Positions 26,238 through 35,066 of a stretch of DNA of 64,000 bases are shown one piece after another; position 1 is the first letter of the stretch; each line of letters starts with the position of its first letter. Origin of the DNA: Streptomyces sp. NBC_00690 (GTDB taxonomy: Bacteria; Actinomycetota; Actinomycetes; Streptomycetales; Streptomycetaceae); contig NZ_CP109009.1 in assembly GCF_036226685.1 (NCBI RefSeq), positions 930,001-994,000 of the forward strand, read 5' to 3'. The notes below the pieces were generated by a model that did not search any database, was not told where the DNA came from, and worked only from the letters and a program-made list of their open reading frames with translations. The position numbers were made by a program, and so were the translations under genes.

Positions 26238-27482
26238 ATGGCACAACAGAGCCCCGACCGCGCCCGATTTCCTCCCGGCGACCCGTGGCGCTATCGCTGG
26301 ATCGTGCTGGGCGTTGCCACCTTCACCCAGGCATCATCCGGCTTCTTCGTAGGAGGCATCGGGGCGCTCAGTGTCCACTTTCAGCGCGCGCTGGACCTGA
26401 GTGCTGCACAGTTGGGCCTACTGGTCTCGGCTGCCCAATTCGTGCCGCTCGCGGGTCTGCTGGTGGCCGGTGAACTCCTAGACCGCTACAGCGAGCGCTG
26501 GGTGGTGGGGATCGGGGCCGGGGTGGTCGCGCTGGCGCTGGGGATGGGGAGCCTGGCACCGGGATACCCCGCACTGCTGGTCGCCCTGCTCGTGGTCGGG
26601 GCGGGATACAGCAGCGTCCAGCCGGGTGGGAGCAAGTCGGTGGCTTCCTGGTTCGACGCCTCGCAGCGGGGCTTCGCGATGGGCATCCGGCAGGCCGGTC
26701 TGCCCTTGGGGGCTGCGGTCGCCTCGGCGGTACTCCCCCTCGTCGCCGAGGAGTTCGGCTGGCGGGCGACACTGCTGACCGGCGGCTTGGTCGCGCTGAG
26801 CGGGGCCTTCCTGTTCCTCGGCTGCTATCAACAGCCGCCCGTCCTGCCCGCCCCGCGGCACAAGGGATCGTCGAACCCACTCACGGCACGGCTACGCGCT
26901 CGACTGCGAATGCTCCGTGAACCGTCCATGGTGAAGATCATGCTGTCGGGGACCAGCCTGATCTCAGTGCAGTACGGCGTGGCCGTGCTGACGGTGCTCC
27001 ACCTCCACCAGACATCGTCGGTCGGCGCCGGACAGGCGGCCCTGGTTCTGGTGGCGTCCCAAGGTGCGGGCGTTGCGGGCAGGATCTGCTTGGCTGCCTG
27101 GAGCGACCACAGCAGGTCAGGTCGCTATGCCATCGTGCTGGTCTGCATGATCGCCGTGGTCGCCGGGCTAACCGTGTTGCTCACACCGGCCGGACGGGCG
27201 CCGCTGATCGCCTCCGGCGCCTTCGTCTGGCTCGGCTTCTTCGGCTTCGGTTGGTACGGCCCATGGGTCGCCTACGTCACCGAAGCGGCCCCACCCGGCA
27301 AGACCGGCTTCGCCCTGGGGGTGGCCATGTCCGTCAACCAGATCGCCATCGTCACCATGCCACCCGCGCTCGGTCTCCTGGCGGATCTCACCGGCAGCTT
27401 CACCCCAGTCTGGGCACTGCTGGCCCTGTTGACCGTCGTCGCTCTGACGGTCACAGCCGCCGCGGAACACCGCACCCAATGA
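26238..27482 (+). CDS. MFS transporter
   Basis: About 414 aa with 12 predicted membrane helices, major facilitator superfamily. The first helix is RWIVLGVATFTQASSGFFVG; LDRYSERWVVGIGAG is the conserved loop 2-3 motif; the second half begins LREPSMVKIMLSGTSLISVQ. Similar to MFS carriers of the CynX/OxlT-like group. A GTG at 26229 is an alternative start. It is the first gene of a plus-strand block with a flavin monooxygenase, methyltransferase and dehydrogenase, and could export their product, although a hairpin at 27505 separates it from them. Confidence 0.88.
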   Translation: MAQQSPDRARFPPGDPWRYRWIVLGVATFTQASSGFFVGGIGALSVHFQRALDLSAAQLGLLVSAAQFVPLAGLLVAGELLDRYSERWVVGIGAGVVALALGMGSLAPGYPALLVALLVVGAGYSSVQPGGSKSVASWFDASQRGFAMGIRQAGLPLGAAVASAVLPLVAEEFGWRATLLTGGLVALSGAFLFLGCYQQPPVLPAPRHKGSSNPLTARLRARLRMLREPSMVKIMLSGTSLISVQYGVAVLTVLHLHQTSSVGAGQAALVLVASQGAGVAGRICLAAWSDHSRSGRYAIVLVCMIAVVAGLTVLLTPAGRAPLIASGAFVWLGFFGFGWYGPWVAYVTEAAPPGKTGFALGVAMSVNQIAIVTMPPALGLLADLTGSFTPVWALLALLTVVALTVTAAAEHRTQ

Positions 27483-27504
27483 CCTGGGGACCGAGTTGTC
27501 CTAC

Positions 27505-27524
27505 GGGCGGGCCGACGCCCGCCC
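27505..27524 (+). terminator. hairpin after the MFS gene
   Basis: GGGCGGGC / GCCCGCCC, 8-bp perfect stem with a 4-nt loop, 22 bp past the MFS stop. The following 27525-27841 contains no gene I can support and should hold the promoter of the monooxygenase operon. Confidence 0.65.
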
Positions 27525-27841
27525 CGAACGGGTGACATCCCCCAGCGGCCCCACCCCCGCACCTGCCCAGGGTCCAGGTGCGATCACGGATGATGACGGT
27601 TGCCATCACCCCTGCGTATTGGACGGCACCGATCGCCAACCGGACGCTGATGCGGGGCCGTTGGTCCAAGGCCAGGGTCTCGAATGCCCCAGTAGAACGG
27701 CGGTCGCCATGGGTACTGCCAAGTCAGCGGATTGTGCCCCGCACGCCACTGCGGACCAGTTCCCCACAGCAGAACCGGCTCCATCGCGGCAGGTGGGATC
27801 CGCGAACGCTCCTGTTCCCGGCGAAAGGCAGAGGCAGGCCG

Positions 27842-29095
27842 ATGAAAGTGACCGTCGTGGGCGGCGGTATCGCCGGGTTGACCTGCGCCCTGAGCCTGCA
27901 CGCAGCGGGCCTGGAGCCTCGGGTGTGCGAAACGGCGCGCAGTGTCGAGGCGGTCGGTGTGGGGATCAATCTGCTACCGCACGCCGTCCGGGAACTCGCC
28001 GAACTCGGCCTGGCCGGGCAACTGGCCTCCATGGCACTTCCCCCGCACCGGCTGAGCTACCGCGATCGTAGAGGCGAGCCGGTATGGGAGGAGAGGTTGG
28101 GACTCACGGCCGGCTACCACTGGCCGCAGTACTCCGTACACCGCGGGCGCCTCCAGATGCTGCTGCTGGCTGCGGTGCGCGAGCGCCTGGGGCCGGGTTC
28201 GGTTCGAACCGGTATGTTGTTCCGGCACTTCGAGCAGATTGCGGGCGGCGTCCGGGCCCACTTCCTGGACCGGACGAGCGGCCTTCCCACCATCGAGGAC
28301 GCCGATGTGCTCGTCGGCTGCGACGGCATCGACTCCGTGGTCCGCGCCCAGTTGTACCCGGATGAGCGCCCCTCGAACGGAAACGGCGTCCATATGTGGC
28401 GCGCGGTGTCCCACCATCCTCACATCTTCGACGGCCGTTCCATCGTGGTGGCCGGTGGGACCCCCGGCGCAAAGTTCATCGCCTATCCGATCGAGGATCC
28501 CGCGGCCGAGGGCGGCGACGCCCTGCTGAACTGGGTGCTGGAAGTACGGCACGGCCCCTCCTCGCCAGCTGAGGACGGCCACAGCCGCCGCATCACACCC
28601 CTGGAGGCACACACCGGCCTGGCCTCCTGGAATCTGCCCTGGATCGACCTCGCAACGCTGGTCGACCGCTCCACAGCGATCTTCGAGTACCCGATGCTCG
28701 ACCGTGATCCCCTGCCGCGCTGGAGCTTCGGTCGGGTCACCCTGCTCGGCGATGCCGCCCACCCGATGTTTCCCATGGGTATGAACGGCGGATCGCAGTC
28801 CATCGTCGACACCCGGGTACTGGCCTGGTGCCTGGCTCGTGAGAGCGACCCCGTGGCCGCGCTGCGCCGCTACGACCGGATGCGCCGGCCGGCAGTCAAC
28901 GCGATCGTACGGGCCAACCGCAACCTCGGCCCGGAAGAGATCATCACCCGAGCAGCGGGCCATGGCGGGGCGCTGCCGACCGGCGAGGCCGAGAAGATAG
29001 CGGCCCACTACCGAAAGCTCTCCCAGGCCACCGTCACCCAGGTCAATGACCACCCGTCATGGACCGTTGCCCGTCACACTCCCGGCCCTGAGTAG
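27842..29095 (+). CDS. group A FAD-dependent monooxygenase (PhzS/6-hydroxynicotinate-type)
   Basis: A 417-aa single-component aromatic hydroxylase. VTVVGGGIAGLTCALSLHAA is the FAD GxGxxG fold, VGCDGIDSVVRAQL the DG motif and VTLLGDAAHPMFPMGMNGGS the GD motif. The stretch VGINLLPHAVRELAELGL is typical of PhzS-like flavin oxidoreductases. It should use NAD(P)H and O2 to hydroxylate or oxidatively decarboxylate an aromatic ring. ATG 27842 is used; the frame extends to 27578 without family character. It is 23 bp upstream of a methyltransferase gene, so its product may be methylated next. Confidence 0.9.
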   Translation: MKVTVVGGGIAGLTCALSLHAAGLEPRVCETARSVEAVGVGINLLPHAVRELAELGLAGQLASMALPPHRLSYRDRRGEPVWEERLGLTAGYHWPQYSVHRGRLQMLLLAAVRERLGPGSVRTGMLFRHFEQIAGGVRAHFLDRTSGLPTIEDADVLVGCDGIDSVVRAQLYPDERPSNGNGVHMWRAVSHHPHIFDGRSIVVAGGTPGAKFIAYPIEDPAAEGGDALLNWVLEVRHGPSSPAEDGHSRRITPLEAHTGLASWNLPWIDLATLVDRSTAIFEYPMLDRDPLPRWSFGRVTLLGDAAHPMFPMGMNGGSQSIVDTRVLAWCLARESDPVAALRRYDRMRRPAVNAIVRANRNLGPEEIITRAAGHGGALPTGEAEKIAAHYRKLSQATVTQVNDHPSWTVARHTPGPE

Positions 29096-29118
29096 GCAGC
29101 ACGGAAGGAAGATCCCCC

Positions 29119-29943
29119 ATGGCGAGCGCATTCCCTCCGGAGGACGCTGTGGCCGCTCCCCCTTATGTCTTCGCCGGCTCGGGGGCGGGGGAATGTGATC
29201 GTCTTGGGTTGCTGGCACGGTTGCTGGACCCCCTTCACCAGAGGGCGCTGCAAGCTGCCGGGATGCGGTCTGGCCTGCGCTGTCTGGAACTCGGCTCGGG
29301 AACAGGCACGATCTCCGCTTGGATGGCCGATCAGGTGGGGGCGGATGGGCAGGTGACGGCCACGGACATCAACCTCTCGTTCCTGAAGGACCTGCCTCGC
29401 TCGAACCTGACCGTGCGCGAACTGGACGTGCTCTCTGGCGAGATGCCCTCCGAGGCGTTTGATGTGATCACCTGCCGTGCGCTCCTCCATCATCTGCCGC
29501 AGTGGGAATCCGTGGTGCACCGTCTTGCAGGAGCTCTGGCTCCGAACGGAGTACTGGTCCTGATCGAACCCGACGCCGGTGCCGCCCTGTTCGGTGAGGC
29601 AAAGCACCAGCGCTTCTGGTCTGCCTGGTGTCGTTGGGGACAGTCCGAGGGAATCGACTTTCGCCTCGGCCACAAGCTGCCCCGAGCTGTTCGACTTGCA
29701 GGACTCGACCTCCGTGATGTGTCGATCGAGGTGCCCTTCTACTGCGAAGGCTCCCCCTGGAGCGATCTCTACCGTTCCACTGTCGAAGCGGCCCGGCCAC
29801 GGCTGGGCCCTTGGCTCGCCCCCGACCTGATCGCCGAGTTCAAGGGCTCCAGCAGTGTGGGCGGCGATCCGATGTGCTCGTTCGGCTGGGTGACCGTTTG
29901 CGGCCAGGTCACCGCCCATGTGAAGTCGGTGCAACCGCAATGA
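29119..29943 (+). CDS. class I SAM-dependent methyltransferase
   Basis: A 274-aa methyltransferase. LRCLELGSGTGTISAWMADQ is motif I, VTATDINLSFLKDL the ribose-binding part, FDVITCRALLHHLPQWESVV motif II region and LAPNGVLVLIEPDAG motif III. The C-terminal half with HQRFWSAWCRWG shapes the acceptor pocket. It lies between a PhzS-like monooxygenase and a dehydrogenase and overlaps the latter by 4 bp, so the three act together, probably in tailoring a small aromatic compound. Acceptor atom unknown. Confidence 0.9.
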   Translation: MASAFPPEDAVAAPPYVFAGSGAGECDRLGLLARLLDPLHQRALQAAGMRSGLRCLELGSGTGTISAWMADQVGADGQVTATDINLSFLKDLPRSNLTVRELDVLSGEMPSEAFDVITCRALLHHLPQWESVVHRLAGALAPNGVLVLIEPDAGAALFGEAKHQRFWSAWCRWGQSEGIDFRLGHKLPRAVRLAGLDLRDVSIEVPFYCEGSPWSDLYRSTVEAARPRLGPWLAPDLIAEFKGSSSVGGDPMCSFGWVTVCGQVTAHVKSVQPQ

Positions 29944-30869
29944 GAACGCCCAAGGTGACGATCGTCGGTGCAGCAGGCGGAGTTGGGGCATGCCTCGCGC
30001 ATCTGCTCGTCTATGCCCACACCCCGTACGAGATGGCGCTCATCGGCAGAAGGCCACAGTCCATCACCTGCCTACTGATGGACTCGGAATCCCTCGCACC
30101 GCTGGGCCGGGCACCGATCGTCAGGCACGGAGGGATGGGTGACTTCCACGACTCGGACATCATTGTGATCACCGCCTCGGTCCCGCTCACCACCTGGGCG
30201 CCACGGGCGGAGTCCATGGCGGGAAACGCGGAGATCCTCCGGCCCTACTTCCGCGAGATCGCCACACTGTCCGCAGACTGGCCCGGGCACGTCATCGTGG
30301 TGACCAACCCGATCGATGTGTTCAGCGGTTGGTTGCAGCGACACGCACAGATCGACCACGCAAGAATCCTCGGCTACTCATGGAACGACAGTCTGCGCCT
30401 ACGAGTGGCCGCCGCCCAGGTCTTGAGAGCAGACGCCGCGGACACTTCTGCCTGGGTCATCGGCGAGCACGGAGATGCATTCATTCCGCTCTTCCATCGA
30501 ATTCTGGTGGCCGGCAGGCACGTACGGATGTCCGCCCATCAGCGCAACGTCATCCTCGCTGACCTGCGCAGTTTCTACACCCGATGGAGTCGACTCGGCA
30601 TCCCGCGCACAACAGTGTGGACCACGGCGGGAGGAGTCGCCCGGATGATTCTCGACATCACCCAACGACGGCAGTCGGACTGGACGGCTTCCACGGCATT
30701 GAACGGTGAGTACGGCCTGACCGATGTCAGCGTGGGAATTCCCGTCGCCATCAATGCACAAGGAGCCCTGAGCGTGGTCGAGTGGGCCTTGGAAGAACCG
30801 GAGCAGGCCGCACTCCAACAGGCGGCTTGCCTCATCCGGGAGCGCATGGACAGTCTGGGCGGGCTCTGA
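29940..30869 (+). CDS. lactate/malate dehydrogenase-family protein, atypical active-site loop
   Basis: A 309-aa NAD-dependent 2-hydroxyacid dehydrogenase homologue. VTIVGAAGGVGACLAHLLV is the Rossmann motif; NPID (N123), the D150-x-x-R153 pair and the proton-relay His177 in GEHGDAFIPLF are all kept, so catalysis is plausible. The mobile loop, normally GVARKPGMDR in malate dehydrogenase, reads SVPLTTWAPR: the first substrate-binding Arg is Leu83, while Arg89 remains. A non-dicarboxylic 2-oxo acid substrate is therefore likely. The ATGA overlap with the methyltransferase gene and the biosynthetic neighbours argue against a TCA-cycle role. Confidence 0.85.
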   Translation: MRTPKVTIVGAAGGVGACLAHLLVYAHTPYEMALIGRRPQSITCLLMDSESLAPLGRAPIVRHGGMGDFHDSDIIVITASVPLTTWAPRAESMAGNAEILRPYFREIATLSADWPGHVIVVTNPIDVFSGWLQRHAQIDHARILGYSWNDSLRLRVAAAQVLRADAADTSAWVIGEHGDAFIPLFHRILVAGRHVRMSAHQRNVILADLRSFYTRWSRLGIPRTTVWTTAGGVARMILDITQRRQSDWTASTALNGEYGLTDVSVGIPVAINAQGALSVVEWALEEPEQAALQQAACLIRERMDSLGGL

Positions 30870-30966
30870 GCGGATCCGGAGCACCCCTTTCAAGTGAGGC
30901 AGGAGGATCGACCTCACCGCCGCGGCCGGCGGTATGCCGACCGCGGCAGGGCAACGGCCCGGCTCA

Positions 30967-31398
30967 TCAGCGCAGGTCTGCGCCGTACACCTTCTCAACG
31001 GTCAGTGTCACCAGCACTCGCCGTTCGGAGACCATGACAGACCGGTACTCATCCCAGTCCGGGTGCTCGCCAGCCGCGGCCCGGTAGTAGTCCACGAGTG
31101 CCTGAACCTCGGGGCCGCCCGGATCGGTACCCGGGCCGACCAGCTCGACCGTGCCCTCCGCCGTGGCCCAGGACCTGCCGCCCGGGCCGGTCACCTCCAC
31201 GGCGGCGCGTGGATCCCGGCGTAGGTTCGCGGCCTTGGCCGTTCCTGCGGTCGTCGAGATCCGAATCACCCCGGCGGCGTGGTCGTAAGCGGGCATGACC
31301 GGCGAGAGCTGCGGCCGGCCGTCGGACTTGATCGTCGCGAGCACACCGAGTCGGCTGTCCGCAAGCAGGGCATGCGGATCGAAGAGAGTATCTGCCAT
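30967..31398 (-). CDS. PPOX-class F420-dependent oxidoreductase
   Basis: A 143-aa split-barrel protein: LLADSRLGVLATIKSDGRPQ LSPVMPAYD, then RISTTAGTAKAANLRRDPRA AVEV, and YYRAAAGEHPDWDEYRSVMV, which is the signature C-terminal stretch of F420-binding PPOX proteins. Start 31398 (MADTLFDPHAL) is chosen over a longer frame to 31506 without support. Substrate unknown. It is convergent with the dehydrogenase gene and separate from the upstream cluster. Confidence 0.88.
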   Translation of the reverse strand: MADTLFDPHALLADSRLGVLATIKSDGRPQLSPVMPAYDHAAGVIRISTTAGTAKAANLRRDPRAAVEVTGPGGRSWATAEGTVELVGPGTDPGGPEVQALVDYYRAAAGEHPDWDEYRSVMVSERRVLVTLTVEKVYGADLR

Positions 31399-31703
31399 AC
31401 CGGGCCCAACCCATGGGCCGCCGCCGAGTATTCCGACTCGGCACGGCTGAACGGGTGGTCTTGTTCTGACGTGACGCCAATTCCTGCCGGTAGCGTGCCG
31501 TCCCATCGATGATGACGGACCCGGTGGTCCTCAAGGGTCGGCATGTCCAAGCCTGCCTCTCCCGGCAGTCGTCCAGGGGCGGGTGGGCGGCCCGCAACCT
31601 GTCATCCCTCAGGCTCCATAGCTGGAATGCAGACCGACGCTCCGGAGCCCGACCGGCCTCCCTCAGGACACGACGGGACCGACGAAGGCGCAGGCCGCTC
31701 TGC
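31399..31703. other. intergenic region without identifiable gene
   Basis: About 305 bp between the PPOX gene start and the 3' end of an SDR gene. It must contain the PPOX promoter; I see no other element. Confidence 0.4.
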
Positions 31704-32558
31704 TCAGACCGTTCTCGGTAGGGGGAAGTTGCGCCGCATGACCGCGTCGAACGCCGCATCCGGCAGCAGCCGTTTGGCGAGCATCGTCGCGCGGGCCATG
31801 GTCCCGATCGCATAGCGGGCGCGAGGTCTGGCGACGGTCGCGGCGCGAACGACCACCCGGGCTGCCGTCTCGGCCGATACCGCGCCCTTGCTTCGGGTGA
31901 AGGTGCGGTCCGCGTACATGGCGGCCAGCTCACGGCGGAAGTCCGCGTACGGATCCGCCGACTCGGAAGCCGGGTCGCGCTGCATGGTTCCGACCGCGGT
32001 CGCGCCGAACTCAGTGATGGTCGGCCCGGGTTGCACGACCACCACCCGGACACCGAACCCGGATACCTCAAGGCGAAGCGAGTCGCTGATGGCCTCCACC
32101 GCGTGCTTGCTGGCGTGGTAGAAGGCGCCTCCGGGCGGGGAGAACCGGCCGCCCATGGAGGAGATGTTGACGATCCTGCCGTGCCCGGCGCGGCGCATGC
32201 CGGGCAGGACCAGTTGCGCCATGCGCACCAGGCCGAAGACGTTGGTGTCGAACTGGGCCCGGACCTCATCGGGGGAGGCCGTCTCGACCGGCATGTGCAG
32301 CCCGTAGGCGGCGTTGTTGATCAGGATGTCAACCTGGCCGTGCTCGGCCTCGACCGCTGCCACCACTGCGGTCATGCTCGACTCGTCGGTGACGTCCAGC
32401 GGGTAGGTGAAGATGCCCTGGGCTGCCAGATCGGCGAGCGAGTCGGGGCGGCGCGCCGTGGCGTGGACCCGGTGGCCGAGGCGGTGCAGCGCGAGGGCGG
32501 TCTCACGCCCCATACCGGAGGAGCAGCCGGTGATCAGTACGGTCTGCGGTGTGGTCAT
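31704..32558 (-). CDS. short-chain dehydrogenase/reductase
   Basis: A 284-aa SDR. VLITGCSSGMGRETALAL binds the cofactor, YPLDVTDESS, INNAAYG, the catalytic Ser in NISSMGG and YHASK follow. It resembles the oxidoreductases of the 17-beta-HSD/retinol type. ATG 32558 shares its A with the TGA stop of the TetR gene, showing translational coupling; GTG 32561 is an alternative. The TetR protein therefore controls its own operon and this enzyme. Confidence 0.88.
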   Translation of the reverse strand: MTTPQTVLITGCSSGMGRETALALHRLGHRVHATARRPDSLADLAAQGIFTYPLDVTDESSMTAVVAAVEAEHGQVDILINNAAYGLHMPVETASPDEVRAQFDTNVFGLVRMAQLVLPGMRRAGHGRIVNISSMGGRFSPPGGAFYHASKHAVEAISDSLRLEVSGFGVRVVVVQPGPTITEFGATAVGTMQRDPASESADPYADFRRELAAMYADRTFTRSKGAVSAETAARVVVRAATVARPRARYAIGTMARATMLAKRLLPDAAFDAVMRRNFPLPRTV

Positions 32559-33166
32559 CACACGTCCTTTGGATGCAATAGGTCCCAGACGGCGCCTTCC
32601 GCCTGGTCGAGGGCATCTTGATCGAGGGCTTTGAGTCCATCGGGGCGTTGGAATCGGACCAGGCCGGCAAAGGCACCCAGCGCCAGGGCCACCAGTCGGC
32701 CGGCATCGCCGTCGCGGATCTCACCGGCCTGCTGTCCTCGGGCGATGAAGTCGGCGGCGATACGGTCGATCTCCGCGGCGAGTTCGGTGCTCTCTCGGTT
32801 GAGGTAGGTGTCGTGCTGCTGGTGTTCCAGAAAGACGAAGGCGTCCGGTCGTTCCGTGGCGTACTGGGCGAAGCCGCGCCAGAACCGGCCGAACTCCACA
32901 CGGATCGAGGCGGTGGGGCCATCTCGGTCGACCGCGTCGGCCAACCGGTGCAGTAGATCGCGTTTGGCGTGCTGGAACGCGGCGTTCCCCAACGCCTCCT
33001 TGCTCGGGAAGTACCGGTAGATGCTGCCGACGCCGACCCCCGCACGCTGGGCGACGGCCGGCATCTGCGTTCCCTCGTAGGTGCGTTCGGCGAACAGGGC
33101 GATGGCGGCATCGATGAGGGACTGGGCCAGGTCTGGCTTCCGGGAAGTCACGGAATGAATATTCAT
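32558..33166 (-). CDS. TetR-family transcriptional regulator
   Basis: A 202-aa TetR regulator. The N-terminal helix-turn-helix is LIDAAIALFAERTYEGTQMP AVAQRAGVGVGSIYRYFPSK EAL. The C-terminal part is the ligand-binding dimerisation domain. ATG 33166 lies inside a 20-bp palindrome (33151-33170), so the protein almost certainly blocks its own transcription, and the transcript is probably leaderless or nearly so. Operon with the SDR gene downstream. Confidence 0.92.
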   Translation of the reverse strand: MNIHSVTSRKPDLAQSLIDAAIALFAERTYEGTQMPAVAQRAGVGVGSIYRYFPSKEALGNAAFQHAKRDLLHRLADAVDRDGPTASIRVEFGRFWRGFAQYATERPDAFVFLEHQQHDTYLNRESTELAAEIDRIAADFIARGQQAGEIRDGDAGRLVALALGAFAGLVRFQRPDGLKALDQDALDQAEGAVWDLLHPKDV

Positions 33167-33170
33167 TCCG
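33151..33170. promoter_or_regulatory. TetR operator, perfect 20-bp palindrome
   Basis: CGGAATGAAT joined to its exact reverse complement ATTCATTCCG. It includes the regulator start codon (33164-33166), the arrangement expected for autorepression. Confidence 0.82.
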
Positions 33171-33302
33171 CACTCCGATACTGTCAAGCCCGGCGGTGAT
33201 GCCTGTGGGCCCGACTCAGCCTCGCTCCTCGCTCCTCGCCGCTCACCGCGGCTTCGTACGCGAGCAAAGTGCCGACGAATAGTTGCCGCTGATCTGGGGT
33301 CG

Positions 33303-35066
33303 TTACCGAACGTACGCCGGGTCGGCGACGGACGGCTCCCGCTCGGCGCGCAGTCGCCACCGTGCGCCCTCTTCCTGCTGGTGCCAGAACTCGTGGAAGC
33401 GTCCGCGAGCCGCCAGCAGTTCCTCGACGGTGCCGTCCTCGACCACAGCGCCGTCTTCGAGGAACAGGACCCGGTCGGCGCTGCGAACAGTGGCCAGCCG
33501 ATGGGTGACGATGACCCTGGTCCTCGGCTGGTGTTCGGCGGTCAGGGCATCCACCACCGCGGCCTCGTTCTCGGTGTCGAGTGCGCTGGTGGCCTCGTCC
33601 ACCAGCAGCATCGGGGCGGGCTTGAGCAGAGCGCGGGCGATGGCGATGCGCTGTCGCTCGCCGCCCGAGAGCGCCGCACCGCCCTCGCCGACACGGCTGT
33701 CAGCGCCTTCCGGCAGTCGGTCGATGATCTCGTCCACCCGAGCCAAGGCTAGGGCCTGCGCAAGCTGTTCGTCATCCGCGTCCGGGGCTCCGACCAGAGC
33801 GTTCTCGCGAATCGTCCCGTCGAACAGATAGGAGTGTTGGAAGATCATGCTGCTCAACCCACGCCTGGTCACACCGTCGAGATTCGCCGTGTCCACGCCA
33901 TCGGTGAGGACTCGTCCACGCGTCGGCGGATGCAGACCGGCGAGCAGGGCGAGCACCGTGCTCTTGCCCGAGCCCGAGGGGCCCACGATCGCGGTGGTGG
34001 TGCCCGCGTCCAGGACGAGGTTCAGGCCGCGCAGCACATGATGGCCGTTGTCATAGTCGAAGTCGACGTTCTCAAACTCGATCCGCGGCGGCCGTCCATG
34101 GCTGGTCGCGGTTGCGGTGGGGGCGGTGGGCGCGGTAAGCACGGTGCGGACCCGGTCGAGGGTGGTGCGGACGGTCTCGACGGCCGGGGACAGTTCGGCC
34201 AGCGTGGTGAACGGTTCCAGATAGCGGACGATGACGATGATGAGGGCAACCGCTTCCGGTGCGGTCAATTCCCCTCGTACCGTCAGTACGGCGGCTGCGC
34301 CCGCGAGCAGTACCAGTGCCACCTGGCCCGCCAGACTGAACAGCAACTGGCCGGGGATCTGGAACAGCAGCAGCCTCATGGTGGACCCGTGCTGCTCGGT
34401 CAGCGCCCGTCCGACATGGCTGCGCGCAGGAGCGACCCGGCGCGCTGCGCGCAGCGCCTGCTGAGTACCGGCGAACTCGATGAGCCGCTCGGTCAGGGCG
34501 CTGTTGGTCTCGGCAGCCAAGGCGTCGGCACGCCGGCTGATCCGGCCGGCGGCCCACAGCGCCCCGAGCAGTACCGGCACGCCGAGAGCGGCGGCCAGGG
34601 CGAGTTGCCAGGCGATCGGAACCAGTGCGAGGGCGATCGCCGCGGGAAGCAGGACGGCGCCGATCAATGGGGTGAGCAGATGGGCGAAGAGGCCGACCAG
34701 TTCGGGGCCTCCGGAGGCGATCGCGCCGCGTGCCGTCGCCGTGTTGTCTGCCAGCCAGCTCAGCCGGACTCGGGTCAGCCGGTCCGTGACGTCGTGCTGG
34801 ACGCGGTCCAGGAGCGCGAAGCCCAGGTCGAAACCGAGGCGGGCGGCGACCGTGTCGGTCGCCCATCCGGCCGCGGTCACGGCGGTGAGCACGCCCAACC
34901 ACGGCAGTGCGTCTGCTGGATCGGGGCCGAACAGCTCCCGCAGCAGCGGCACCAGGAGCACGGCGCCTGCGGCGCGGAGCAGTACCGAGAGCAGCGCAAG
35001 CGCGCCGTAGGCGGTAACCCGGCTGCGCCGGTCGGCCGGCAGCAGCCCCAGCATTGAGCGGATCAC
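33303..35066 (-). CDS. irtB: siderophore ABC transporter permease/ATPase, IrtB-like
   Basis: An ABC half-transporter of 587 aa: six membrane helices in the first 300 residues and a C-terminal ATPase with Walker [18 protein letters not shown], signature [16 protein letters not shown] and Walker [13 protein letters not shown]. With the partner encoded upstream it should form the heterodimeric IrtAB-type importer of ferric siderophores (mycobactin-type in mycobacteria, YbtPQ in Yersinia). GTG 35066 overlaps the partner stop in GTGA, so expression is coupled. Multidrug export is an alternative for the fold, but the SIP domain of the partner argues for iron. Confidence 0.9.
   Translation of the reverse strand: MIRSMLGLLPADRRSRVTAYGALALLSVLLRAAGAVLLVPLLRELFGPDPADALPWLGVLTAVTAAGWATDTVAARLGFDLGFALLDRVQHDVTDRLTRVRLSWLADNTATARGAIASGGPELVGLFAHLLTPLIGAVLLPAAIALALVPIAWQLALAAALGVPVLLGALWAAGRISRRADALAAETNSALTERLIEFAGTQQALRAARRVAPARSHVGRALTEQHGSTMRLLLFQIPGQLLFSLAGQVALVLLAGAAAVLTVRGELTAPEAVALIIVIVRYLEPFTTLAELSPAVETVRTTLDRVRTVLTAPTAPTATATSHGRPPRIEFENVDFDYDNGHHVLRGLNLVLDAGTTTAIVGPSGSGKSTVLALLAGLHPPTRGRVLTDGVDTANLDGVTRRGLSSMIFQHSYLFDGTIRENALVGAPDADDEQLAQALALARVDEIIDRLPEGADSRVGEGGAALSGGERQRIAIARALLKPAPMLLVDEATSALDTENEAAVVDALTAEHQPRTRVIVTHRLATVRSADRVLFLEDGAVVEDGTVEELLAARGRFHEFWHQQEEGARWRLRAEREPSVADPAYVR

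Noticed and set aside
28198-28215. GGTTCGAACC sequence like a tRNA T-arm
   Set aside because: It is inside the flavin monooxygenase gene and no cloverleaf can be drawn around it. I found no tRNA elsewhere.
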